Shown: positions 1 through 6,407, numbered from the stretch's first letter. The stretch: 6,683 nucleotides of DNA from Hydrogenothermaceae bacterium (GCA_026984415.1 JALSSE010000445.1:1-6683), one strand, 5' to 3'. Program-made: numbers and translations. The notes: a model not told the origin generated them from the letters alone.

Positions 1-305
1 TGGAAACAAGAGAAAGTTTTAGATGGAGAGGAATAGGAGATATTCCTTATTCAGCCTTAAAACTCAAAGACGAATATTCAGAGCTTGATGCAGAAAAGGT
101 TTTTGCTGATATACTACCAAATGAACCTATTGACGACCATAAATTGTGTATATGCGGAGATATCTTAAAAGGAGTAGCAAAACCTTTTGAGTGTAAAGTA
201 TTTGGAACTGCCTGCACCCCCCAAAATCCTCTTGGCTCATGTATGGTTTCCTCAGAGGGAGCATGTGCAGCATATTATAAGTATGGAAAATTAGAGTTAG
301 TTTAA
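1..305 (+). CDS. hypD: HypD, hydrogenase maturation protein (C-terminal part)
   Basis: The frame is open from the first full codon at base 3 to TAA at 303-305 and gives the last 100 residues. HypD is the iron-sulfur scaffold that, with HypC, holds the iron while HypE-derived cyanide and CO are attached for the [NiFe]-hydrogenase centre in the cytoplasm. The fragment has the family's typical tail: FRWRGIGDIPYSALKL near the start, then a cysteine-rich block with cysteines at fragment residues 49, 51, 64, 71, 80 and 88, including the stretches LCICGDILKG and GTACTPQNPLGSC. In the family, part of this block binds the [4Fe-4S] cluster. The hypE gene 1.3 kb downstream on the same strand supports the call. 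The start lies before the window. Only 4 nt separate its stop from the next gene, so that gene is probably on the same transcript. Confidence 0.95.
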   Translation, partial: ETRESFRWRGIGDIPYSALKLKDEYSELDAEKVFADILPNEPIDDHKLCICGDILKGVAKPFECKVFGTACTPQNPLGSCMVSSEGACAAYYKYGKLELV

Positions 306-309
306 AGGT

Positions 310-681
310 ATGATTAAGGAACCACAGATAAAAAAGTATTCTAAAGAAGACTATATAAACATGATTGGAAAAGAGATAGAAAAAGTGGTTGGAGATAACT
401 GCCTTATTATATTTTTTGGCTCTATTCTCTCTGATAAATTCGGCCGAACGTCAGATATAGATGTTGCCCTGTACTGCAAAGAAAAACTGTCAGACAAAAA
501 ATTTTTGGAAATTATAAACAATTTAGATAATCTTCCCATACTGAGGGAGATTGATATTGTAGATATAAAAAGGTTAAAAAATACTAAACTGCTAAAAAAT
601 ATATTAAAGGGAAGAGTATGGAAAAATATTCCAGAGCTTTTGAGAGATTTAGAAAGTCATATAAAAAATTTAGAGAAATAA
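310..681 (+). CDS. mntA: MNT-domain nucleotidyltransferase, MntA-type antitoxin
   Basis: This 123-residue protein is a minimal nucleotidyltransferase. The catalytic signature GSX10DXD is intact: G37-S38, then D49 and D51 in GRTSDIDVAL. A likely third metal-binding aspartate is D82 in REIDIVDI. In studied MNT/HEPN pairs, this enzyme adds AMP to the HEPN toxin and so silences it. The next gene is the HEPN partner, overlapping by 64 nt in another frame, which supports that role. The ATG at 310 follows the hypD stop by 4 nt. The only Shine-Dalgarno-like bases, AAAGG at 304-308, are almost adjacent to the ATG, so initiation may be weak or coupled to hypD. An in-frame ATG at 361 (residue 18) is a possible later start that keeps the motif. 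Composition is AT-rich: one sampled 60-base line had 14 G+C, against 22-25 in sampled hypE lines. Confidence 0.87.
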   Translation: MIKEPQIKKYSKEDYINMIGKEIEKVVGDNCLIIFFGSILSDKFGRTSDIDVALYCKEKLSDKKFLEIINNLDNLPILREIDIVDIKRLKNTKLLKNILKGRVWKNIPELLRDLESHIKNLEK

Positions 682-1031
682 TAGAAAATCCCCTTTTTCC
701 AGAGATTTTTAAAGAAGAGTTTATTATTGAGATAACAACAAAGAGATTTGAATATACTTATAAATCTATGTGGAAAACAGTAAAAGAGTTTTTGAGATTA
801 AGAGGCATTGAGTGCAATTCCCCCAAATCCTGTTTTAGAGAGCTGTTAAAAGAAGGAATAATTCCTGAAGATTTTGAAGAAACTCTTGCTAATATGGTCT
901 TTTTGAGAAATACATTAGTTCATGTTTACGATGAAAAACAGGCAAAAGAAATTTATGAAAAACTTAAATCAAAAAGTATATTGAAAACATTTGAAACAGT
1001 TATTAATTCTTTAGAAAGTGAGAAACCTTAA
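618..1031 (+). CDS. hepT: HEPN-type toxin, HI0074/HepT-like (nucleotidyltransferase substrate-binding family)
   Basis: This is a 137-residue, mainly helical protein. The block RFEYTYKSMWKTVKEFL (residues 43-59) and the following SPKSCFRELLKEGII (68-82) match the HI0074-like nucleotidyltransferase substrate-binding family, which has a HEPN fold. The RNase motif is seen as R97-N-T-L-V-H102-V-Y104, that is RX4HXY. In the characterised HepT/MntA pair, the Arg and His are needed for RNA cleavage and the Tyr is the AMPylated residue, so both the toxic and the silencing positions are present. The ATG at 618 has a good Shine-Dalgarno, AAGGGA at 607-612, 5 nt upstream. It lies inside the MNT gene, giving a 64-nt overlap. 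The N-terminal helix before residue 43 is normal for the family, so the overlap looks genuine. Toxicity is inferred, not shown. Confidence 0.85.
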   Translation: MEKYSRAFERFRKSYKKFREIIENPLFPEIFKEEFIIEITTKRFEYTYKSMWKTVKEFLRLRGIECNSPKSCFRELLKEGIIPEDFEETLANMVFLRNTLVHVYDEKQAKEIYEKLKSKSILKTFETVINSLESEKP

Positions 1032-1041
1032 GGAGTAAAAA

Positions 1042-1209
1042 ATGGGAAAGATAATCATTGAGTTAGAAGAAGACATAAATATGAAAATTAAAGCAAAAAC
1101 CCTGCAGGAAGCCATTAAGAAAATACAGGAAAAAGAAAAAAAACTGTCAGCAGTTAAGCTTAAAACTAAAAATTTTAAATTTGATAGGGAAGAAGCTGAA
1201 AAAAGATGA
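1042..1209 (+). CDS. vapB: Small VapB-like antitoxin (55 residues)
   Basis: A short gene starts at ATG 1042 and stops at TGA 1207-1209. It encodes 55 residues beginning MGKIIIELEED and ending FDREEAEKR. A strong Shine-Dalgarno, AAGGAGT at 1030-1036, sits 5 nt upstream. The stop overlaps the ATG of the following PIN toxin gene as ATGA (1206-1209), the classic antitoxin-toxin junction. The protein is charged and lysine-rich. It starts with a short strand-like segment and ends in a helical tail that could wrap around the toxin. I do not see a clear AbrB, RHH or PHD motif, so the DNA-binding class is unknown. The antitoxin call rests on size, position and coupling to the toxin. It is easily missed because of its length. 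Confidence 0.8.
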   Translation: MGKIIIELEEDINMKIKAKTLQEAIKKIQEKEKKLSAVKLKTKNFKFDREEAEKR

Positions 1210-1613
1210 AAAAAGTTTTTATAGATACAAATGTTTTAATTTATGCTTACTCAGAAGATGAGCCTAATAAAAGCAAATTAGCAAACAAGATAATTTTTTC
1301 CAATAAATCTATAATATCTACACAAGTTATAAACGAGCTTTCTAATATTCTGTACAAAAAATTTAATCTAACTGCACCTCTAATATTAAAACTCATAGAT
1401 GAATTAGAAGAAAACCTTGAAATTGTAAATTTCAGCATAAACACAATAAAATTAGCCCATAATATAAAAGAAAAGTATAAATACAGCTATTACGACAGCT
1501 TAATCATTGCTGCAGCTTTGGAAAATAATTGTTTAATTTTATATTCAGAAGACATGCAACATAATCAGACAATAGAAAACCAGTTAAAAATCATAAATCC
1601 ATTTAAAAAATGA
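1206..1613 (+). CDS. vapC: PIN-domain ribonuclease toxin, VapC family
   Basis: This 135-residue protein is a single PIN domain, the normal length for VapC. The acidic metal-binding residues are at their usual places: D7 in FIDTNVLIYAY, E44 in STQVINELSNIL, D97 in YSYYDSLIIAAAL, and D116 (with E115) in LYSEDMQHNQ. All four expected sites are filled, so the nuclease looks intact. VapC toxins cleave tRNA or rRNA and are held inactive by their VapB. The start ATG overlaps the antitoxin stop by 4 nt, and no close Shine-Dalgarno is seen, so translation probably depends on coupling to vapB. The TGA stop at 1611-1613 is part of the hypE ribosome-binding region. The gene is very AT-rich; two sampled 60-base lines had 13 and 17 G+C. 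Confidence 0.93.
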   Translation: MKKVFIDTNVLIYAYSEDEPNKSKLANKIIFSNKSIISTQVINELSNILYKKFNLTAPLILKLIDELEENLEIVNFSINTIKLAHNIKEKYKYSYYDSLIIAAALENNCLILYSEDMQHNQTIENQLKIINPFKK

Positions 1614-1618
1614 GGTGG
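1612..1618 (+). promoter_or_regulatory. hypE ribosome-binding site overlapping the vapC stop
   Basis: GAGGTGG here includes the last two bases of the vapC stop codon TGA and places its core GAGGT 4 nt before ATG 1621. This decides the hypE start in favour of 1621 over the in-frame GTG at 1615, which would lie inside the site and has no Shine-Dalgarno of its own. The arrangement suggests that ribosomes finishing vapC help start hypE. Confidence 0.7.
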
Positions 1619-1620
1619 CC

Positions 1621-2616
1621 ATGAAACAGATACTCTTATCCCACGGTGGTGGTGGAGAAGAAACACAAAAACTGATAAAAGAGCTGTTCTTTAAGCATTT
1701 TTCCAATCCTATCTTAGAAAAAATGGAAGATGCAGCTGTTTTTGAAACAAACTCTAAACTTGCCTTTACAACAGATAGTTTTACAGTTTCACCAATATTT
1801 TTTAAAGGTGGAGACATTGGAAAGCTTGCCATTGCCGGAACAGTTAACGACCTTTCGATGATGGGAGCAAAGCCTAAATATCTGAGCTGTTCATTTATCA
1901 TAGAGGAAGGACTACCATTTGAAGATTTAGAAAGGATAGTCAGTTCAATGGCAAAAGAGATGAAAAAATCTGGCGTCCAGATAGTTACAGGAGATACCAA
2001 AGTAGTCCCAAAAGGCTCAGCAGACAGGATTTTTATAAACACAACAGGAATAGGAGAGATTATTTACGAGGGAATTTCAGCCCACAACATACAGGAAGGA
2101 GATGTAATAATCACCTCTGGAACGATAGGAGACCACGGAGCCTGCATAATGGCACAAAGGGAAGGAATAGAGCTTGAAGGTATAACATCAGACTGTGAAA
2201 CTCTCTGGCCGTTAGTGGAAACACTGATAAAAGAAAAAATAACAATAAAAGCAATGAGAGACCCTACAAGAGGAGGACTGTCAGCAGTTTTAAACGAATG
2301 GGCAGAGCAGTCAAATATCGGAATAGAAGTAGAAGAGGAAAACATACCAGTAAAAGATGAAGTTCAGGGACTTTGTGAACTTTTAGGACTTGAGCCCTAC
2401 ACCCTCGCAAACGAGGGAAAACTGATAATAGCTGTTCCACAAGAAGAGGCAGAAAAAATACTGTCTGTTATGAAAAACCATCCTTTAGGAAAAGATGCTC
2501 AGATTATAGGAAAAGCAGTGTCTGATTACACAGGAAAAGTAATCCTAAAATCCCCATACGGCTCAAAAAGAGTAATGGAACCACCAGCAGGAGAGCTCCT
2601 GCCAAGGATATGTTAA
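1621..2616 (+). CDS. hypE: HypE, carbamoyl dehydratase of [NiFe]-hydrogenase maturation
   Basis: This is a complete 331-residue HypE, the usual family length. HypE takes the carbamoyl group delivered by HypF onto its C-terminal cysteine and dehydrates it with ATP to a thiocyanate, which supplies the cyanide ligands through HypC-HypD. Visible signatures are the N-terminal SHGGGG (residues 7-12), FTTDSFTVSP (49-58), GTVNDLSMMGAKP (73-85), VTGDTKVVPKG (122-132) and DPTRGGL (214-220), all typical of the AIRS/PurM-like ATP-binding fold. It ends in PPAGELLPRIC, with the essential terminal Cys331 present. It probably once followed hypD directly; four TA genes now separate them. Sampled lines had 22-25 G+C per 60 bases, higher than the TA genes before it. 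A GTG at 1615 would add only two residues. Confidence 0.97.
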   Translation: MKQILLSHGGGGEETQKLIKELFFKHFSNPILEKMEDAAVFETNSKLAFTTDSFTVSPIFFKGGDIGKLAIAGTVNDLSMMGAKPKYLSCSFIIEEGLPFEDLERIVSSMAKEMKKSGVQIVTGDTKVVPKGSADRIFINTTGIGEIIYEGISAHNIQEGDVIITSGTIGDHGACIMAQREGIELEGITSDCETLWPLVETLIKEKITIKAMRDPTRGGLSAVLNEWAEQSNIGIEVEEENIPVKDEVQGLCELLGLEPYTLANEGKLIIAVPQEEAEKILSVMKNHPLGKDAQIIGKAVSDYTGKVILKSPYGSKRVMEPPAGELLPRIC

Positions 2617-2622
2617 GGTAAA

Positions 2623-2659
2623 TTGACAAATCCTAATAAAGTATTACATTTACTATAGT
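2623..2659 (+). promoter_or_regulatory. Likely promoter of the vapBC-helicase operon
   Basis: A perfect -35 consensus TTGACA lies at 2623-2628, just after the hypE stop. The spacing to a -10 box is not ideal for a single reading. TACATT at 2645-2650 gives a 16-nt spacer with 4 of 6 matches. TATAGT at 2654-2659 has 5 of 6 matches but a 25-nt spacer. Either box falls inside the inverted repeat described separately. This is the only gap of this size between plus-strand genes in the window, so a promoter is expected here. Confidence 0.55.
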
Positions 2660-2668
2660 GTAATACTT
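2639..2668 (+). promoter_or_regulatory. Perfect inverted repeat, probable VapB operator
   Basis: The arms AAGTATTACA (2639-2648) and TGTAATACTT (2659-2668) are exact reverse complements, separated by the 10-nt centre TTTACTATAG. It sits 17 nt before the start of an AbrB-fold antitoxin gene and covers both candidate -10 boxes. VapB antitoxins of this class commonly repress their own promoter by binding such palindromes as dimers, so an autoregulatory operator is the best reading. It could instead act as a weak hairpin behind hypE, but the stem is AT-rich and is followed by CTTACATG and not a T-run, so a terminator is less likely. Confidence 0.7.
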
Positions 2669-2685
2669 CTTACATGAGGTAAGAT

Positions 2686-2925
2686 ATGTACATAACAAAG
2701 ATGACAAAAAAAGGACAGATAACTATTCCTGCCAAATACAGAAAAAAATTGAATGTAGAATACTTCTCTGTAGAAATGAAAGACAACCAGCTTATCATAA
2801 AACCTGTTAAACCCTTGGCAGGAAGTTTAAAAAAATATGCTAAAAAGAGCAAGAATATAGAAAAAATAATAAAAGAAGAAAAAAATAGTTTTGTAGAGGC
2901 TTTAGTTGAAAAGCATAGTAGCTGA
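2686..2925 (+). CDS. vapB: AbrB/MazE-fold antitoxin, VapB family
   Basis: This 79-residue protein has an N-terminal swapped-hairpin AbrB DNA-binding domain (about residues 1-43). The hallmark is TKKGQITIPAKYRKKL at 7-22, followed by the strand NQLIIKPV. The remaining lysine/glutamate-rich tail is the probable toxin-wrapping part. The ATG at 2686 has the Shine-Dalgarno GAGGT at 2676-2680, 5 nt upstream. The gene lies directly behind a palindromic operator, fitting autoregulation, and overlaps the following PIN toxin gene by 20 nt. It is unrelated in sequence to the 55-residue antitoxin at 1042, so this is a separate module and not a duplicate. Confidence 0.92.
   Translation: MYITKMTKKGQITIPAKYRKKLNVEYFSVEMKDNQLIIKPVKPLAGSLKKYAKKSKNIEKIIKEEKNSFVEALVEKHSS
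2896..2899 (+). promoter_or_regulatory. Ribosome-binding site inside vapB that sets the vapC TTG start
   Basis: GAGG lies 6 nt before TTG 2906, within the antitoxin coding sequence. The codon just upstream in the toxin frame is TAG (2903-2905), so no earlier start is possible. No ATG follows before the conserved PIN N-terminus. TTG at 2906 is therefore the only reasonable start. Confidence 0.65.
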
Positions 2926-3295
2926 TGCAAATGTCATTTTAAGATATCTACTTGCAGATAATGATAATTTTTTTGAAAAATCCAAAAATCTTTTTGACAA
3001 AGCCCTAAATGGAGAGGTTGATATTTTTATTAAAGAAATTGTTATAGCCGAAGTAGTTTATGTATTAGAAAGAGTTTACAAAGTTCAAAGGGAAAAAATC
3101 TCCGAAACATTAGAAAACTTAATATCCTTGAAAGGAATTAAAGCTGAAAATAGAGATTACCTGTTAAAAGCATTTAAAATATACAAAAGCAAAAAATTAG
3201 ACTTTGTTGATTGTGTATTGTGTTCCATGGCTGAGGATTACAAAATAGAAACTTTTGATAAAGAACTAAACAGATGCATTGACAAAAATGACTGA
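2906..3295 (+). CDS. vapC: PIN-domain ribonuclease toxin, VapC family (TTG start)
   Basis: This 129-residue PIN protein starts at TTG. Its acidic sites are D7 in IVADANVILRYLL, E49 in IVIAEVVYVLERVYKV, D102 in KLDFVDCVL (with D99 close by) and D118 in ETFDKEL. The usual Thr after the first Asp is Ala (DAN); this is common in this VapC subgroup, and Asn9 is kept, so the site looks intact. It differs clearly from the PIN protein at 1206. The gene overlaps vapB by 20 nt. Its TGA (3293-3295) overlaps the following helicase ATG at 3288 by 8 nt, tying toxin and helicase into one operon. The rare start codon probably keeps toxin below antitoxin in amount. Confidence 0.92.
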   Translation: MKSIVADANVILRYLLADNDNFFEKSKNLFDKALNGEVDIFIKEIVIAEVVYVLERVYKVQREKISETLENLISLKGIKAENRDYLLKAFKIYKSKKLDFVDCVLCSMAEDYKIETFDKELNRCIDKND

Positions 3296-6200
3296 TAGAA
3301 CATTTTTTACAAACGAAGAAGGTCAAAGCCTTTTAGACAGATTTAAAGACCTGATAGATAGTGACACAAAAGCCTTTGATGTTTTAGTAGGATACTTTAA
3401 TATCTCAGGTTTTCATCTCCTTTCAGATGTTTTAGAAAATGTGGAAAATATAAGAATATTAGTTGGAATGGGAATTGATAGAAAAACTGCTGAAGCTGTA
3501 AATCAGCTAAATTTAGAGTTTGACAAGCCAAAGCTTATAAAAGAAAAAACAGAAGAAAAAATAATAGATGAGTTAAACAACTCGCAGGACAGCTATGATG
3601 TAGAAAAAGGAATAAAAAAATTTATAAAATGGCTCAAAGAAGGGAAAATCCAGATAAAAGCATACCCAGAGCCACTTCACGCAAAGGTTTACATTCTTTC
3701 TTTTGACAGCAAGAGGGACGCTGGAAGAGTTATAACAGGTTCTTCAAACTTTACACAGGCAGGCCTAAAAGGAAATTTAGAGTTTAATGTGGAACTAAAA
3801 AACTATTCTGATTATCAGTTTGCATTAGAAAAATTTAATCAGCTCTGGGAAAAAGCAGTAGATATAAACGAAAAAGTTATTGAAACTGTAAGCAATAAAA
3901 CATGGATTTCAGAGAACATAACCCCTTATATGCTCTATCTTAAGTTTCTATACGAATACTTCAAAGAAGAGTTAGACGACGATAAAAAACATGACTTTTT
4001 CAGACTTCCCTATAACTTTATAGAGCTTCAATATCAAAAAGATGCAGTTGTAGACGCAGAAAAAAAATTAAAAAGGTATGGTGGTGTCATAATAGCTGAT
4101 GTTGTTGGGCTTGGAAAAACATTTATATCAGCCCTTCTTATGAAAAAATTAGGGGGAAAGAATTTAGTTATTACACCGCCAAAACTTGTAGATAACTGGA
4201 AATCTGTTCTTTTTGATTTTGGAGTCCCAGCAGAAGTTGTATCTTCTGGTATTTTAAATTACGAAAGTTCAGACTACAAAAGACTTTTAGATATGGATTT
4301 TGATTATATTTATGTTGATGAAGCCCACCAGTTTAGAAATGAAGATACCCAGAGATACGATGCTTTAAAGAATCTGTGTGTTGGTAAAAAAGTTGTGTTA
4401 ATTACAGCTACACCTTATAACAATAAACCTTTAGACATTTTATCTTTGCTCAAACTGTTCCAAAATCCACGGAACAGCGATTTTATAAATCCAAAGGTTA
4501 AAAATTTAGAAGAGTATTTCAAAAAACTTGATAAAAAAATAAGAGATGCAAGGGAAAAGCCTAATTATAAAGAAGTTGTCAGAGAAGTTGCAGATGATAT
4601 AAGGGAAAACGTTTTAAAATACATTATTATAAGAAGGACAAGAAAAGAAATTCAGGAGTTTTATAGGGAGGATTTGGAGAAAAATCATCTTTCATTCCCA
4701 AAGGTCAACTCCCCAAAGCCTATATTTTACCAGTTAGACGAAGATTTGGAAAAACTGTTTGACGAAACAGTGGAGATAATTACAAAAAAACTAACCTATG
4801 CCAGATATAAACCACTTTTATATAAAAAAGGCAGTATAGAGAGTTTTATTGAAGAATCACAGCAAAACCTTGCAGGTTTTATGAAAGCAATTCTTATAAA
4901 AAGATTAGAAAGCAGTTTTGAAGCCTTTAAAAACACATTAAACAATATAATCACAGGTTATCAGCTTTTTATTGATTTTTACGATGAAGGATACATATAT
5001 TTCAGTAAAAAACATTTCCACAAAATTAAAGAATATATAGAAAAAGAAGATTTTGAAGCAGTAGAGAAACTTATAGAAGAAGGAAAAGCTGAAAAGATAC
5101 CAGCTTCCCAGTTTAAAAAATCACTAAAAAAAGATTTAGACAATGATTTAGAGATATTGAAGGAATTAAAGCAGAAATGGGATTTAATAAAATACGACCC
5201 AAAGATAGAAAAACTCCAGGAGCTACTAAAAAATCTAAAAGGTAAAACAATCCTGTTCACAGAAGCAGAAAAAACGGCAGATTATCTATATGAAAATCTA
5301 AAAGATACCTTTAGAGTCTTTAAATTTACAGGAAATTCATCAAGGGCAGACATAGAAACAGTCAGGAACAATTTTGATGCAAATGTTAAAGAAGAAAATC
5401 AAGAAAATGATTACGACATATTAATAACAACCGATGTTCTATCAGAAGGGGTTAACCTACATAGAAGCAACAAAGTTATAAACTACGATATACCGTGGAA
5501 CCCTGTAAGACTTATCCAGAGGATAGGAAGGGTCAATAGAGTAGGAACAAAGTTTGATGAAATTTTTATTTACAACTTCTTCCCGACACATAAGGCAGAA
5601 AGTGAGATAGAGCTAAAAAAAATTGCGGAGATGAAAATGCACGCAATCATCCAGATGCTTGGTTCAGATGCAAAATTCTTAACAGAAGAGGAAGAGATAA
5701 ATTCCCATCAACTATTTGAGATGGTAAATTCTGCACAGCTTTTAGAAGGAGAAGAGAAAACAGGAGAAGAATTAAAATATCTGCAGGAAATCAGGAAAAT
5801 AAGAGATACAGACCCACAGCTTTTAGATGAAATTAAAAAAATCCCAAAAAAATCACGGGTGGCAAGGAAAAAGCAAAACAACACAAGATTTATAACTTTT
5901 ATAAAAAAGGAAGACCTGAAAAAAATATTTTTTATAGATGATGCAGAAGTTGTTCAGGAACTACCATTTGAAAAAGCAGTAAAAATATTTAAAGCAAAGC
6001 AGGAAGAAAAACCTTCAAAAATTCCACCACAGTTTTATGATTATCTTAATCTTTCAAAAGAAGAGTTTGAAAATGTTAGAGAGATAAGAACTTCTCCGAA
6101 AGGGACGGAAAAGGAGTTAATTATGCTTATCAATCAATTAAGAAGTTCTCGACCAACAGCATGGAAATCAGAAGAGATACAGTTCTTTAAAGAAGTAGTG

Positions 6201-6407
6201 GAAATATTAAAAAACGGGCAACTTCCTAAATACAGAATGAAACTAATAAAAAAATCCATAGAAATAGAAATCAAAAAAAGAAGATATAAAGAAGCCTTTG
6301 AAAATTTAAAACAGCTTATTCCTGAAAGCTACATAAGTCAGATAAAACAAAAAAGAGAAAAGCGATACTCTCCAACAGAAATTATACTTTCGGAAATATT
6401 TGTTTAA
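3288..6407 (+). CDS. PLD-family nuclease domain fused to SNF2-type helicase, putative defence protein
   Basis: A protein of about 1039 residues. An N-terminal PLD-type phosphodiesterase domain (roughly 5-190) carries H131-x-K133 (LHAKVYIL) and GSSNFTQAG (151-159), with N154 and E165. The helicase core has motif I GLGKT (274-278), Ia VITPPKLVDNW, motif II DEAH (344-347), motif III ITATP (372-376), motif IV ILFTEAEKTADYL, motif V ITTDVLSEGVNL and motif VI QRIGRVNR (744-751), all apparently intact. About 270 charged, helical residues separate the two RecA lobes, and about 270 more follow the core. Such fusions are often found in restriction-like or defence loci; the DNA target and role here are inferred. 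ATG 3288 overlaps vapC by 8 nt and has no clear Shine-Dalgarno, so coupling is likely. An in-frame TTG at 3279 would add three residues. No methyltransferase lies in the same operon. Confidence 0.9.
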   Translation: MTDRTFFTNEEGQSLLDRFKDLIDSDTKAFDVLVGYFNISGFHLLSDVLENVENIRILVGMGIDRKTAEAVNQLNLEFDKPKLIKEKTEEKIIDELNNSQDSYDVEKGIKKFIKWLKEGKIQIKAYPEPLHAKVYILSFDSKRDAGRVITGSSNFTQAGLKGNLEFNVELKNYSDYQFALEKFNQLWEKAVDINEKVIETVSNKTWISENITPYMLYLKFLYEYFKEELDDDKKHDFFRLPYNFIELQYQKDAVVDAEKKLKRYGGVIIADVVGLGKTFISALLMKKLGGKNLVITPPKLVDNWKSVLFDFGVPAEVVSSGILNYESSDYKRLLDMDFDYIYVDEAHQFRNEDTQRYDALKNLCVGKKVVLITATPYNNKPLDILSLLKLFQNPRNSDFINPKVKNLEEYFKKLDKKIRDAREKPNYKEVVREVADDIRENVLKYIIIRRTRKEIQEFYREDLEKNHLSFPKVNSPKPIFYQLDEDLEKLFDETVEIITKKLTYARYKPLLYKKGSIESFIEESQQNLAGFMKAILIKRLESSFEAFKNTLNNIITGYQLFIDFYDEGYIYFSKKHFHKIKEYIEKEDFEAVEKLIEEGKAEKIPASQFKKSLKKDLDNDLEILKELKQKWDLIKYDPKIEKLQELLKNLKGKTILFTEAEKTADYLYENLKDTFRVFKFTGNSSRADIETVRNNFDANVKEENQENDYDILITTDVLSEGVNLHRSNKVINYDIPWNPVRLIQRIGRVNRVGTKFDEIFIYNFFPTHKAESEIELKKIAEMKMHAIIQMLGSDAKFLTEEEEINSHQLFEMVNSAQLLEGEEKTGEELKYLQEIRKIRDTDPQLLDEIKKIPKKSRVARKKQNNTRFITFIKKEDLKKIFFIDDAEVVQELPFEKAVKIFKAKQEEKPSKIPPQFYDYLNLSKEEFENVREIRTSPKGTEKELIMLINQLRSSRPTAWKSEEIQFFKEVVEILKNGQLPKYRMKLIKKSIEIEIKKRRYKEAFENLKQLIPESYISQIKQKREKRYSPTEIILSEIFV

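Noticed and set aside
1584..2042. Minus-strand open frame of 152 codons opposite the start of hypE
   Set aside because: It lies opposite a clear HypE with all family motifs, and its serine/phenylalanine-rich product is what antisense reading of lysine/glutamate-rich genes gives. No family is recognised.
2064..2345. Minus-strand frame of 93 codons within hypE
   Set aside because: It is an antisense shadow of a conserved gene, with no ribosome site or recognisable product.
2639..2668. Inverted repeat read as a terminator for the hyp operon
   Set aside because: The stem is mostly A-T and is followed by CTTACATG and not a T-run. Its position over the -10 boxes fits an operator better. Partial termination is not excluded.
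2670..2930. Minus-strand frame of 86 codons with a hydrophobic, membrane-like product
   Set aside because: It is antisense to the AbrB-fold vapB, whose lysine codons read as phenylalanine on the other strand. This explains the apparent hydrophobicity.
3279..3287. TTG at 3279 as the helicase start
   Set aside because: It adds only three residues and has no Shine-Dalgarno, and ATG 3288 is a better codon. Because neither start has a clear ribosome site, the choice remains moderately uncertain.
3288..6407. Reading the helicase as a Type I or III restriction subunit or as DISARM DrmD
   Set aside because: No methyltransferase, specificity subunit or other DISARM gene is in the operon, and a fused N-terminal PLD domain is not the standard layout of those subunits. 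A distant relationship is still possible.
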